From: Colimorpha_A sp045540115
GTDB taxonomy: Bacteria > Bacillota > Clostridia > Oscillospirales > CAG-272
Direction of reading: 5' to 3'
Assembly (NCBI GenBank): GCA_045540115.1
Contig: JAZQGR010000047.1
Span: 1 to 8,859, forward strand
DNA: 8,859 nucleotides
Numbering within the stretch: position 1 is the stretch's first letter; each line of letters opens with the position of its first letter. Both the position numbers and the translations under genes were made by a program. Below, piece after piece: positions 1 to 4,756 of the stretch. The notes below the pieces were generated by a model that made no database searches, was not told the origin of the DNA, and was given only the letters and a program-made list of their open reading frames with translations.

Positions 1-1
1 A

Positions 2-88
2 CGAGGGATCTCTGACAATCTCAGGATCAATCAGCGGATCTACAACGTTAACGCTATATCTCAATATGTCACGATAGGAGGACGATAA
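2..88 (+). CDS. C-terminal end of a phage structural (tail) protein, partial
   Basis: An open frame enters from the left edge and runs 28 codons to a TAA at 86-88, ending in NVNAISQYVTIGGR. The following gene starts three bases later, and its AGGAGG site (76-81) lies inside this frame. The short tail resembles the ends of siphovirus minor structural proteins, but the fragment is too short to name. A competing frame (from base 3 to TAG 75-77, ending TTLTLYLNMSR) is also open, and its stop overlaps the AGGAGG as in several genes further along. The first frame is preferred only because its codons look more like those of the late genes. Being upstream of a tail-fibre and lysis region fits a tail gene in either case. 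Confidence 0.45.
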   Translation, partial: RGISDNLRINQRIYNVNAISQYVTIGGR

Positions 89-91
89 CAA

Positions 92-346
92 ATGGACAAG
101 TTTTTTTTAGTGCAGATCAAAAGGACTAACGGAACCATTGAAAAGGGTATAGCCGTGAAAGACTCTCTCGATGATGCTGAACAGGGTTTTCACGCATATC
201 TGAGTGCATATGGATTCGGACATGACGAAAAGACCGATTATGTACAGGCGGGAATCCTTAACAGCACCGGCTTGCATCTGATGGGCCGCGTATGGGAAAA
301 ACAGAGCGCACCGGAACCGGAGCCGGATCCAGAACAGGAGGCATAA
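92..346 (+). CDS. small phage protein of unknown function, 84 aa
   Basis: ATG at 92 follows AGGAGG at 76-81. The product begins MDKFFLVQIKRTNGTIEKG and reads as a soluble alpha/beta protein with no signal peptide or membrane segment. A Glu/Pro-rich tail (about residues 73-84, PEPEPDPEQEA) is probably disordered. Small proteins of this general type sit just after tail genes in Clostridia phages, but I know of no assigned function. The last codons double as the ribosome binding site (AGGAGG, 336-341) of the GTG micro-ORF that starts one base after the stop. The same device, with a similar DPEREA ending, closes the holin gene. A role in tail-tip assembly or host interaction is only guilt by association. 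Confidence 0.8.
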   Translation: MDKFFLVQIKRTNGTIEKGIAVKDSLDDAEQGFHAYLSAYGFGHDEKTDYVQAGILNSTGLHLMGRVWEKQSAPEPEPDPEQEA

Positions 347-347
347 C

Positions 348-422
348 GTGAATAACATAGAAAAGATTATCGTAACCCTCGGGGGGGGTACTACGCAGAT
401 CAGAAAGGAGGGCAAGCACTAA
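348..422 (+). CDS. 24-aa micro-ORF (upstream ORF), copy 1
   Basis: GTG at 348 lies 6 bases after a perfect AGGAGG and runs 24 codons to TAA 420-422. The peptide has three Gly codons read through a run of eight G, followed by TTQIRKEGKH. A second ORF of identical length sits at 1118-1192 with the same layout: 11 residues, GGG, then a basic VQHYKEGGKR tail. The stop codon falls in the loop of a strong hairpin (407-441) and the last codons form its 5' arm, so a translating ribosome would melt that hairpin. A leader-peptide or uORF role controlling the gene at 501 is inferred. The peptide itself could also be functional. No family is recognised. Confidence 0.6.
   Translation: MNNIEKIIVTLGGGTTQIRKEGKH
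381..388 (+). repeat. G8 homopolymer in micro-ORF 1
   Basis: Eight consecutive G encode Gly-Gly and the first bases of a third Gly codon in the 24-aa ORF. The equivalent place in the second unit has ten G (1151-1160). Runs of this length are classic sites for slipped-strand length change. Going to nine G would shift the ORF into a frame that stays open through all three downstream hairpins to a TAG at 509-511, just inside the start of the gene at 501. Confidence 0.85.
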
Positions 423-500
423 TCTTAAGAGCTTGTCCTCCGGGAGGATCTCCGAAAGGAGGTCTGAGGCATAGGCTGCACAGAGAGGAGGTGTCCTCTC
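407..500 (+). promoter_or_regulatory. three-hairpin leader, copy 1, ending at a start codon
   Basis: Hairpin I: GGAGGGCAAGC (407-417) pairs with GCTTGTCCTCC (431-441), 11 bp with one G-U, and its loop holds the micro-ORF stop. Hairpin II: GATCTCC (447-453), GAAA tetraloop, GGAGGTC (458-464). Hairpin III: GAGAGGA (483-489), loop GGTG, TCCTCTC (494-500), perfect 7 bp. Hairpin III buries the Shine-Dalgarno GAGGAGGTG and abuts the ATG at 501. The same three hairpins in the same order precede the ATG at 1255, with compensating changes in hairpin III. Several GGAGG motifs occur within the stems. Regulation of translation of the downstream gene is inferred. Confidence 0.65.
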
Positions 501-522
501 ATGGCTGTTAGTACGATAAAAG
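501..522 (+). repeat. direct repeat, copy 1 (start of module A genes)
   Basis: ATGGCTGTTAGTA, then C, then GATAAAAG; this recurs at 1255-1276 with only the C changed to T. Downstream of it the two genes are unrelated at DNA level. The conserved head with divergent body could serve as a homology patch for exchanging modules. Confidence 0.8.
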
Positions 523-791
523 CGAAAGGCATCATTCAACGGAGCGTGAGCGTTTCTGTTTCCGTAGGGGGCAACGGCACGGGCAACACTAATATCTATC
601 CGGTCATCAACAACGATTGTCCGAGCGGATACAAGCCGATAGGAATAAGCGGATTGACAACGAACAGTCCGAATATCATTCCCGTGGCGTACCGATATGT
701 AGATGGAGCGTATTCGTTACAGCTTCGGAACTTGAGTAGTTCGGCCGTAACAGCGAGTGTAGCTGTGTACTATATCGCACAACCGAACTAA
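501..791 (+). CDS. stand-alone receptor-binding/tail-tip domain protein, module A1 (96 aa)
   Basis: The product starts MAVSTIK, the SxIK motif shared by the five small proteins in 501-2209. It is followed by a beta-rich body of Gly, Ser, Thr, Asn and alternating hydrophobics, with SGYKPIGISG at residues 42-51 and a closing strand VAVYYIAQPN. The SGY-x-PI pattern recurs in the next gene (SGYTPIAILG) and resembles the tip domains that end long siphovirus tail fibres, here as an independent ORF. The first 22 bases repeat at 1255 with one mismatch. The Shine-Dalgarno (GAGGAGGTG, 485-493) lies in a hairpin abutting the ATG. Host-receptor binding is inferred from domain look and position before the lysis genes; a decoration protein is the main alternative. 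Confidence 0.7.
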   Translation: MAVSTIKAKGIIQRSVSVSVSVGGNGTGNTNIYPVINNDCPSGYKPIGISGLTTNSPNIIPVAYRYVDGAYSLQLRNLSSSAVTASVAVYYIAQPN

Positions 792-800
792 CAGCAGCCT

Positions 801-816
801 TGCCGAGCGTGGCATG
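801..816 (+). promoter_or_regulatory. start-codon hairpin before module B1
   Basis: TGCC (801-804) can pair with GGCA (811-814) across the loop GAGCGT, so the A of the ATG (814-816) is in the stem. The 22-base gap after the A1 stop shows no Shine-Dalgarno. The same TGCC-GAG-GGCATG layout is found before module B2. The stem is short, and the support comes mainly from its recurrence. Confidence 0.4.
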
Positions 817-1098
817 ACAAGCGTAATAAAAACTACAAGACCGCAGTACATTCAAGCGATAGTAACGAGTGCAAATGGCACAACGCCCGCAAATGGTACT
901 CGAACGGCGGAAATTGATGTTTCAAGAAGCGGATATACACCGATCGCGATTCTTGGAGCAACAACTATGCACGGCTCGGTCGCACTTCAAGAGTGGTGGC
1001 TTGAGGGAACTACAGCAAGAGTTATTGGCCGAAATACTATTGCAACCGCAATAACGAATACATATCGAGTGCGGGTCTTGTATAAAAAGAACGATTAA
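814..1098 (+). CDS. stand-alone receptor-binding/tail-tip domain protein, module B1 (94 aa)
   Basis: The product begins MTSVIK, the short form of the SxIK motif, and has a beta-rich body. SGYTPIAILGATT at residues 39-51 aligns with SGYKPIGISGLTT of module A1, and a WW pair follows at 61-62. It ends in strands TNTYRVRVLYKKND. A1 and B1 therefore look like paralogues with the same fold and different surfaces. The start lies 22 bases after the A1 stop with no recognisable Shine-Dalgarno, whereas most other genes in the window have a strong one; translation by coupling or reinitiation from A1 is likely. Codons end in A/T more often than in the lysis genes, which hints at module exchange. Function as an adhesin is inferred. 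Confidence 0.7.
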   Translation: MTSVIKTTRPQYIQAIVTSANGTTPANGTRTAEIDVSRSGYTPIAILGATTMHGSVALQEWWLEGTTARVIGRNTIATAITNTYRVRVLYKKND

Positions 1099-1106
1099 AG
1101 ATTAGT

Positions 1107-1122
1107 GCCATATCAATATGGC
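1107..1122 (+). promoter_or_regulatory. start-codon hairpin at micro-ORF 2
   Basis: GCCATA (1107-1112) pairs perfectly with TATGGC (1117-1122) across TCAA, placing the ATG (1118-1120) inside the 3' arm. There is no Shine-Dalgarno upstream. The layout resembles the hairpin at 1924-1938. Confidence 0.45.
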
Positions 1123-1192
1123 TAAAAGAACGATTTTCTCCTCAATTTTCGGGGGGGGGGTACAGCACTACAAGGAAGGAGGCAAGCGTTAG
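1118..1192 (+). CDS. 24-aa micro-ORF (upstream ORF), copy 2
   Basis: ATG at 1118 runs 24 codons to TAG 1190-1192. Residues 12-14 are GGG read from a run of ten G, and the tail is VQHYKEGGKR, similar to TTQIRKEGKH of the copy at 348-422. Length and stop position in a hairpin loop are identical in both copies, although the G-run differs by two and the first 11 residues are unrelated. Unlike copy 1 it lacks a Shine-Dalgarno, and its start codon is inside a perfect 6-bp hairpin, so its translation may be weak or coupled to module B1, which ends at 1098. The preserved frame despite different G numbers favours real translation. No known family. Confidence 0.5.
   Translation: MAKRTIFSSIFGGGVQHYKEGGKR
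1151..1160 (+). repeat. G10 homopolymer in micro-ORF 2
   Basis: Ten consecutive G, the longest homopolymer in the window. In the present length the micro-ORF stops in the hairpin loop at 1190-1192. With nine G (or twelve) the frame would stay open to the TAG at 1263-1265 inside the start of the gene at 1255. This is the same outcome predicted for nine G in copy 1. Confidence 0.85.
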
Positions 1193-1254
1193 GTTTGTCT
1201 CCGGTGATCTCCGAGAGAGGAGGTCAGAGGTAGGACGTAAGGACGTGACTCCTT
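1178..1254 (+). promoter_or_regulatory. three-hairpin leader, copy 2, ending at a start codon
   Basis: Hairpin I: GGAGGCAAGC (1178-1187), loop GTTAG containing the micro-ORF stop, GTTTGTCTCC (1193-1202). Hairpin II: GATCTCC (1206-1212), loop GAGAGA, GGAGGTC (1219-1225), with arms identical to copy 1. Hairpin III: AAGGA (1239-1243), loop CGTGAC, TCCTT (1250-1254) abutting the ATG at 1255; it extends to 6 bp if T1238 pairs with the A of ATG. Relative to copy 1, hairpin III has changed on both arms while keeping pairing, and hairpin I has changed with G-U retention. That is covariation-like support for RNA structure. Confidence 0.65.
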
Positions 1255-1276
1255 ATGGCTGTTAGTATGATAAAAG
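1255..1276 (+). repeat. direct repeat, copy 2 (start of module A genes)
   Basis: Matches 501-522 at 21 of 22 positions and encodes MAVSMIK versus MAVSTIK. It lies directly after the second hairpin leader, so leader plus repeat form a recurring upstream block about 754 bp apart. Confidence 0.8.
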
Positions 1277-1614
1277 GCACAGACAAAATAGCATTGACAT
1301 ACGCGAGTGGTCTGTCAGATGGGAGAAGTTCTGACAAAGTATCATGGTGCAGACGGAACGGAAATATTGTGACTCTGACTATCAATGCTCAAAGCACATC
1401 TGCTTTCGGTACATCATATAAAACGATACTAACCCTTCCGCCAGAAGTGCGTCCACAGCAAGACATAATGGGAACTGCATCATTTGGCAACTCGTTATGG
1501 AATATGGCAACTGCGGGCGGATTCTACATCGAGCATTCGAGTGGAGAAGTGTCAGTGTACTGTGGTTCGACAAATCAGACATTCGTTAAATTCTGTGTGT
1601 CATTCATAATCTAA
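1255..1614 (+). CDS. stand-alone receptor-binding/tail-tip domain protein, module A2 (119 aa)
   Basis: Shares the MAVSxIK head and upstream block with module A1, but the body is different and longer. A WCRRNGNIVTLTINAQSTSA segment (residues 31-50) and LPPEVRPQQDIMGTA are of the kind seen in C-terminal domains of Firmicute phage tail fibres, where a strand, a threonine-rich loop and an LP-x-x-x-RP motif recur. The protein ends VKFCVSFII. The ATG abuts hairpin III of leader 2, and the AAGGA within that hairpin is the only nearby Shine-Dalgarno candidate. Same head with different body suggests cassette replacement behind a fixed 5' end. Receptor binding is inferred. Confidence 0.7.
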   Translation: MAVSMIKGTDKIALTYASGLSDGRSSDKVSWCRRNGNIVTLTINAQSTSAFGTSYKTILTLPPEVRPQQDIMGTASFGNSLWNMATAGGFYIEHSSGEVSVYCGSTNQTFVKFCVSFII

Positions 1615-1624
1615 CAGCAAATCC

Positions 1625-1640
1625 TGCCGAGTAGGGCATG
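1625..1640 (+). promoter_or_regulatory. start-codon hairpin before module B2
   Basis: TGCC (1625-1628), loop GAGTAG, GGCA (1635-1638) with ATG at 1638-1640. The sequence from CTAACAGCA to GGCATGACA is clearly related to the A1-B1 junction (788-819), with loop bases changed and arms kept. No good Shine-Dalgarno is present. Confidence 0.4.
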
Positions 1641-1916
1641 ACATCAAGAATTAAATCCGATTTGTACTATCAGAGAGTAAGCAAACAAATGACTATGACT
1701 GCGGGAGCGAGAGGAACGGACTCTATTGCGTTCACATTGCCGAGCGGGGCGATTCCTATTTGCGCAGTACCCGCTGAATCTCCTAACGCGGCGTTTGTAA
1801 TGGTGGGCCCTTATTCGCTGACTGATAGCGGAGTAGCGTTCGGCTATCATAACGAAGCGACAATCGCTATAACGGGAACAATGGCTTTTATTATTCTTTA
1901 TCAAATCGGGAACTAA
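1638..1916 (+). CDS. stand-alone receptor-binding/tail-tip domain protein, module B2 (92 aa)
   Basis: Begins MTSRIK like module B1 (MTSVIK). A beta-rich body contains PSGAIPICAV (residues 35-44), at the place where A1 and B1 have SGYKPIGI and SGYTPIAI, and ends AFIILYQIGN. It therefore appears to be a diverged member of the A1/B1 fold family. It starts 23 bases after the A2 stop, without a Shine-Dalgarno and behind a short hairpin, as for B1. Expression is probably coupled to A2. It is followed after 17 bases by the fifth module. Adhesin function is inferred from family look and context. Confidence 0.7.
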   Translation: MTSRIKSDLYYQRVSKQMTMTAGARGTDSIAFTLPSGAIPICAVPAESPNAAFVMVGPYSLTDSGVAFGYHNEATIAITGTMAFIILYQIGN

Positions 1917-1923
1917 CCCTAAC

Positions 1924-1938
1924 GCCATGACATATGGC
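1924..1938 (+). promoter_or_regulatory. start-codon hairpin before module C
   Basis: GCCAT (1924-1928), loop GACAT, ATGGC (1934-1938) is a perfect 5-bp hairpin whose 3' arm starts with the ATG of the next gene. An out-of-frame ATGACA at 1927, matching the ATGACA start of modules B1 and B2, opens an 8-codon ORF, which may mark an old module junction. Confidence 0.4.
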
Positions 1939-2209
1939 AACATCAACAATTAAAGCAACTATGATTCGAAAGAACAAAACATATTCATCACTCACCGTTC
2001 CATCTTCAAACTATGTTTATATAGACAGTTTCTCTAATTTGGGTGTAGACGCATCCGAATATGGTTTAGTATCTGCGAACATCGTGGGGTGGAGTGGTTC
2101 GGGTCCAAGAAGTATCGTCCGTGGCTCTAACGGAACGGACTTCTATCTTATGGGCAACACTGGCACGGTAACGAACTTGGGTGTTGAATACGTCTTCTCA
2201 AGAAAATAG
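1934..2209 (+). CDS. stand-alone receptor-binding/tail-tip domain protein, module C (91 aa)
   Basis: Begins MATSTIK, combining the SxIK motif of all five modules. The body is Ser/Gly/Asn-rich with predicted strands (NYVYIDSF, LVSANIVGWSG, TDFYLMG) and a final VEYVFSRK; it does not show the SGY-x-PI motif. It lacks a Shine-Dalgarno and its ATG lies in a hairpin arm. Codon third positions are strongly A/T-biased compared with the endolysin, suggesting recent acquisition. It is the last member of the array, and a terminator-like hairpin follows about 30 bases downstream. Like the others it could be a tail-tip adhesin working in place of, or together with, its neighbours. Confidence 0.65.
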   Translation: MATSTIKATMIRKNKTYSSLTVPSSNYVYIDSFSNLGVDASEYGLVSANIVGWSGSGPRSIVRGSNGTDFYLMGNTGTVTNLGVEYVFSRK

Positions 2210-2238
2210 GAAAGGGGCAACAATGTCCTGTATTTTAT

Positions 2239-2262
2239 GGCCCGTCAGATCGCGGGCCTTTT
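2239..2262 (+). terminator. Rho-independent terminator-like hairpin after the module array
   Basis: GGCCCG (2239-2244), 8-base loop, CGGGCC (2253-2258), followed by TTTTCATTT. The stem is 6 bp of pure G/C; the U-run is short, so partial termination is plausible. It separates the receptor-binding array from the lysis cassette. Confidence 0.6.
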
Positions 2263-2280
2263 CATTTAGGAGGCTGCAGA

Positions 2281-2538
2281 ATGAAGCTATCAAACAAAGT
2301 ATATGATTATTTGAAATGGTTCGCGCTGGTGTTTATACCGGCGTTTCAGATCCTGATCCTTCACCTGGGCGATATATGGTCATTCGCTCATTATGTGGAG
2401 ATCGCGAAAACAATCGCAGAGGTTGGAATCTTCCTCGCTGCAATCTTAGGCGTATCGAGCTACACATATTATAAGAAGATCGGCGAGACCGAAGCCGTTG
2501 AGGTTGAGGAGGACGCAGATCCGGAACGGGAGGCGTAA
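2281..2538 (+). CDS. phage holin, Dp-1-like
   Basis: A membrane protein of 85 aa that would form lesions in the cytoplasmic membrane to release the endolysin. Two hydrophobic segments (about residues 11-29 and 45-63) are separated by a short loop with a DIW, and the end is a strongly acidic tail (EVEEDADPEREA). The opening MKLSNKVYDYLKW and the spacing of the two helices fit the Dp-1 holin family. AGGAGG at 2268-2273 precedes the ATG by 7 bases. The stop is followed after two bases by the endolysin start, the classic holin-endolysin pair. The final codons supply the Shine-Dalgarno of the endolysin gene. Confidence 0.88.
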   Translation: MKLSNKVYDYLKWFALVFIPAFQILILHLGDIWSFAHYVEIAKTIAEVGIFLAAILGVSSYTYYKKIGETEAVEVEEDADPEREA

Positions 2539-2540
2539 TC

Positions 2541-3359
2541 ATGGCAACAGCGAACGAGCTCCGAAACGAGCTGATCAAAGACGCTGAGTCGTTCCTGGGC
2601 GCGAAACAGGGCTCAGCGAAACATAAGGATCTTATAAATATCTTCAACAAGGTAAAGCCGGACGGCTGGGCTATGACTTACACGGCGTTTTGGTGCGCTG
2701 CGGCTGCGTCAGCCTTCGCAATCGATACGTTCGGCGTAGAGAAGGCTAAGAAATATTTTCCGCTCTCCGCGAATTGCGGGACGATTATAACCAAAGCTAA
2801 AAATATGGGAATATGGGTCGAGAATGACGCATATAGACCGGACAAAGGTGATTGGATTCTCTATGATTGGGACGACAGCGGGAGAGGGGACAACAAAGGC
2901 GGATCTGATCACGTCGGGACGGTCGTTAAGGTCGAAGGCTCGAAGATCTACGTCATTGAGGGCAATAAAAGCAATGCCGTCGGAGAAAGGGTCCTGACGG
3001 TCAACGGACGTTATATCCGGGGATTTGTCACTCCGAATTATGCAGCGATGGCAACCAGCGCGAAGAAAAGCGTCCCTGTCATTGCTCAGGAGGTTATCGC
3101 CGGCAAGTGGGGAACGGGTTCGACCAGGAAGGAACGACTCGAGGCTGCCGGCTACAATTATGCTGCTGTTCAGAAGGAAGTGAACAAGATCCTCGCAGCA
3201 AAGAAAAAGAAAACGATCACTTACACCGTAAAGAAGGGCGACACTCTTTCAGCTATAGCGAAGCGATACGGGACGACAGTCAAGGCTATCGCAGCTGAGA
3301 ACAATATCAGCAACGTCAATCTGATCAAGGTCGGCCAGAAATTAAAAATCACAGTATAG
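2541..3359 (+). CDS. endolysin: CHAP peptidase/amidase, CW_7 and LysM domains
   Basis: Cell-wall hydrolase released at the end of infection. Residues about 1-165 form a CHAP-type papain-like domain, with catalytic Cys52 in FWCAAAASAF, His124 in DHVGTVVKVEG, and Glu140/Asn142 in IEGNKS. Residues about 180-219 are a CW_7 (Cpl-7) wall-binding repeat: IAQEVIAGKWGTG, RLEAAGY, VQKEVNKIL. A Lys-rich linker (221-224) leads to a LysM motif (about 228-271; YTVKKGDTLSAIAKRYGT). Two different wall-binding modules after one catalytic domain is a moderately unusual mix. There is no signal peptide, in line with holin-dependent export. ATG follows GGGAGG at 2528-2533. Confidence 0.93.
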   Translation: MATANELRNELIKDAESFLGAKQGSAKHKDLINIFNKVKPDGWAMTYTAFWCAAAASAFAIDTFGVEKAKKYFPLSANCGTIITKAKNMGIWVENDAYRPDKGDWILYDWDDSGRGDNKGGSDHVGTVVKVEGSKIYVIEGNKSNAVGERVLTVNGRYIRGFVTPNYAAMATSAKKSVPVIAQEVIAGKWGTGSTRKERLEAAGYNYAAVQKEVNKILAAKKKKTITYTVKKGDTLSAIAKRYGTTVKAIAAENNISNVNLIKVGQKLKITV

Positions 3360-3370
3360 GAGGGTTACCG

Positions 3371-3655
3371 ATGAACATTATCATTTCGTCAGTTTTGTCA
3401 GCGTGTGGAGGAGCGTTATTTGCGGTCCTGGTGCTCGGAGTCAAGAGGATCAGAGGCCTCGTCGAAGTCGTCAAGGCTCTCAGCCATGACGCGCTGTTTA
3501 CACGCTGCGAGGATCTCATAACGAGAGGAGAGATCACAAGCTCGGAGCTTGAGAATCTGACCGTCCTATATAAAGCGTATACGGATCAGGGCCTCAATGG
3601 ATCCGGGACAGAATTATACAACAGAGCGAAAGCGCTGCCACTTAAACAGAGTTAA
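3371..3655 (+). CDS. small membrane-anchored protein of the lysis module, 94 aa
   Basis: One N-terminal hydrophobic segment (about residues 3-24) is followed by a basic patch (KRIRG) and a helical soluble part ending YNRAKALPLKQS. The part ALFTRCEDLITRGEITSSELENL, followed by LYKAY and a GLNGSGTELY segment, follows a pattern common in small proteins beside phage lysis genes, often labelled holin-like or hypothetical. Its position right after the endolysin suggests a second holin, antiholin or spanin-like helper, but no direct evidence decides. The endolysin stop TAG overlaps its AGGAGG (3357-3364), giving tight coupling. Confidence 0.7.
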   Translation: MNIIISSVLSACGGALFAVLVLGVKRIRGLVEVVKALSHDALFTRCEDLITRGEITSSELENLTVLYKAYTDQGLNGSGTELYNRAKALPLKQS

Positions 3656-3674
3656 GTGAGACAGGAGGACAACA

Positions 3675-4052
3675 ATGCTCAAGATCACGAAGAGGAAAGA
3701 CGAGACATATGACATAGAACTGACGAGAGGGGACACTCTGACGATGGAGGTCGGACTGTTCAGGAAGATCCCGCCTGTTCCGCCGGACACAGAGCCGACT
3801 TTCGAACCATATGAACCGGTCGAAGGCGACTCGCTTCGGTTTGCTGTCTCAAAGGGCTACAAAGGGGCGTCAGGATATGAGCTGAAGCTGTCGAAGGACA
3901 TTCCGCTCGATACTCTGACATTTACCTGTAGCTCACAAGAGACCGAGCTCGATTATAAGACCTACAATTTCGACGTAGAAATCACGCACGACGACGGAAC
4001 GGTCGACACGTTTATAGAGGGAAAAATCAAGATAGTGGGGGAGGCTGAATGA
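3675..4052 (+). CDS. beta-rich phage structural protein, possibly baseplate-type, 125 aa
   Basis: AGGAGG at 3663-3668 precedes ATG 3675. The protein opens with LTRGDTLTMEVGL, has a Pro/Glu-rich insert (about residues 33-50) and continues GDSLRFAVSKGYKG. It ends with strands YNFDVEITHDDGTVDTFIEGKIKIV. Such GDT-L strands with a DGT-V-D-TF-I hairpin resemble the N-terminal beta-sandwich of baseplate upper proteins (BppU family) in Gram-positive phages; this is a resemblance, not a firm assignment. It lies after the lysis genes, beginning a second block of structural genes, and overlaps the next gene by ATGA. Confidence 0.6.
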   Translation: MLKITKRKDETYDIELTRGDTLTMEVGLFRKIPPVPPDTEPTFEPYEPVEGDSLRFAVSKGYKGASGYELKLSKDIPLDTLTFTCSSQETELDYKTYNFDVEITHDDGTVDTFIEGKIKIVGEAE

Positions 4053-4324
4053 TGCACGTTTATGGAGAGATCTCCGGAACGCTCTCGAGTCCTGAGAGAC
4101 TCTCGGGCTCATTGAGTTCACCGGCAAAATTATCGGGATCCCTTACGATCCCGGCGGCGATACTTCCGCCGTCATACGAAGGCAGCTATGAGGTCACTCC
4201 ATCACAGGAGACGCAGATCCTCGAAACGAACGCCCTGTATATGAGGGGAGACATAGTGATCAATCCGATTCCTCATAATTACGGGCTCATCACATACGAC
4301 GGCTCGGGCATACGAGTATCATAG
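4049..4324 (+). CDS. small phage structural protein with N-terminal SGxLSSP repeats, 91 aa
   Basis: ATG 4049 overlaps the upstream stop (ATGA); a second ATG directly follows and could also be used. Residues about 8-34 carry three degenerate repeats (SGTLSSPERL, SGSLSSPAKL, SGSLTIPAAI). Residues about 46-78 read YEVTPSQETQILETNALYMR and then IVINPIPHNYGL, a pattern common in gut phage tail or fibre-associated proteins. Weak GGGGAGG Shine-Dalgarno inside the upstream gene. The short repeats look like beta-strands on a docking surface. A role as an adaptor between the preceding protein and the two fibres downstream is inferred from order alone. Confidence 0.65.
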   Translation: MMHVYGEISGTLSSPERLSGSLSSPAKLSGSLTIPAAILPPSYEGSYEVTPSQETQILETNALYMRGDIVINPIPHNYGLITYDGSGIRVS

Positions 4325-4333
4325 GAGGAAAAA

Positions 4334-4741
4334 ATGGCACGCAATGTTATCATCAATGAAAATGTTTATTCAGACGTCCCTTATGTAGATCTGCCGCTCG
4401 CAAACGAACAGGGCGACGCTCGATTCTGGGACGCAAGCGGAGCGAATGGCGTCAGCGCTGACCTCGTATCGGGAAAAACGCTGTACGGCCCGAACGGAGA
4501 AGTCCAAGGCGGAATGATTGACAACGGTGATGTCTCCGGAACGATCAGCACGAAGGCGGGGACTGTGAATATTCCGGCTGGTAAGACTTCCGGCGGAACG
4601 GTAAAGATCTCAGACGCAGAACAGGCTAAGATCATCGCCTCAAACATAAAGAAGAACGTTACGATTCTCGGAGTCACGGGCAATCTCAGCGCCCCGACGG
4701 TTACACAGGACAGCCAGACCCACGGACTCACGATTTCGTAA
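4334..4741 (+). CDS. tail fibre-like structural protein, 135 aa
   Basis: The stop of the preceding gene (TAG) overlaps AGGAGG, and ATG follows at 4334. The N-terminal part (VYSDVPYVDLPLANEQGDAR) is paralogous to that of the next gene. The middle GKTLYGPNGEVQGGM and GTISTKAGTVNIPAG parts, then a KKNVTILGVTGN motif, are typical of gut phage tail and fibre proteins, in which a short K-N-V-x-I-x-G-V-x-G segment recurs. It ends with a short HGLTIS strand. No enzymatic motif is seen. It likely forms a trimeric or sheet-like appendage; which part of the virion it occupies cannot be told from sequence alone. Confidence 0.75.
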   Translation: MARNVIINENVYSDVPYVDLPLANEQGDARFWDASGANGVSADLVSGKTLYGPNGEVQGGMIDNGDVSGTISTKAGTVNIPAGKTSGGTVKISDAEQAKIIASNIKKNVTILGVTGNLSAPTVTQDSQTHGLTIS

Positions 4742-4756
4742 GAGGGGAGGCTCGGC

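Noticed and set aside
3..77. Alternative frame for the partial gene at the left edge (TAG 75-77)
   Set aside because: It is open and its TAG overlaps AGGAGG as in other genes, so it remains possible. The other frame was preferred on codon look only; sequence to the left of the window would decide.
348..791. Micro-ORF fused to module A1 or A2 by frameshifting at the G-run
   Set aside because: The frame of each A gene contains stops between the G-run and its ATG (for example TAA 420 and TGA 465; TAG 1231), so no single shift gives a fusion. The G9 frame ends just inside the A gene in another frame.
348..2209. Diversity-generating retroelement (variable repeats next to tail-tip genes)
   Set aside because: No reverse transcriptase, Avd or template repeat is present, and the modules differ throughout rather than at adenine positions near the 3' end. 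A remote retroelement elsewhere in the genome cannot be excluded.
348..2209. Invertible shufflon-type array
   Set aside because: All modules and repeats are in the same orientation, no inverted recombination sites were seen and no recombinase gene is in the window.
2223..2306. Small ORF starting ATG 2223 (27 codons)
   Set aside because: It runs through the terminator hairpin and into the holin gene, and has no protein-like features.
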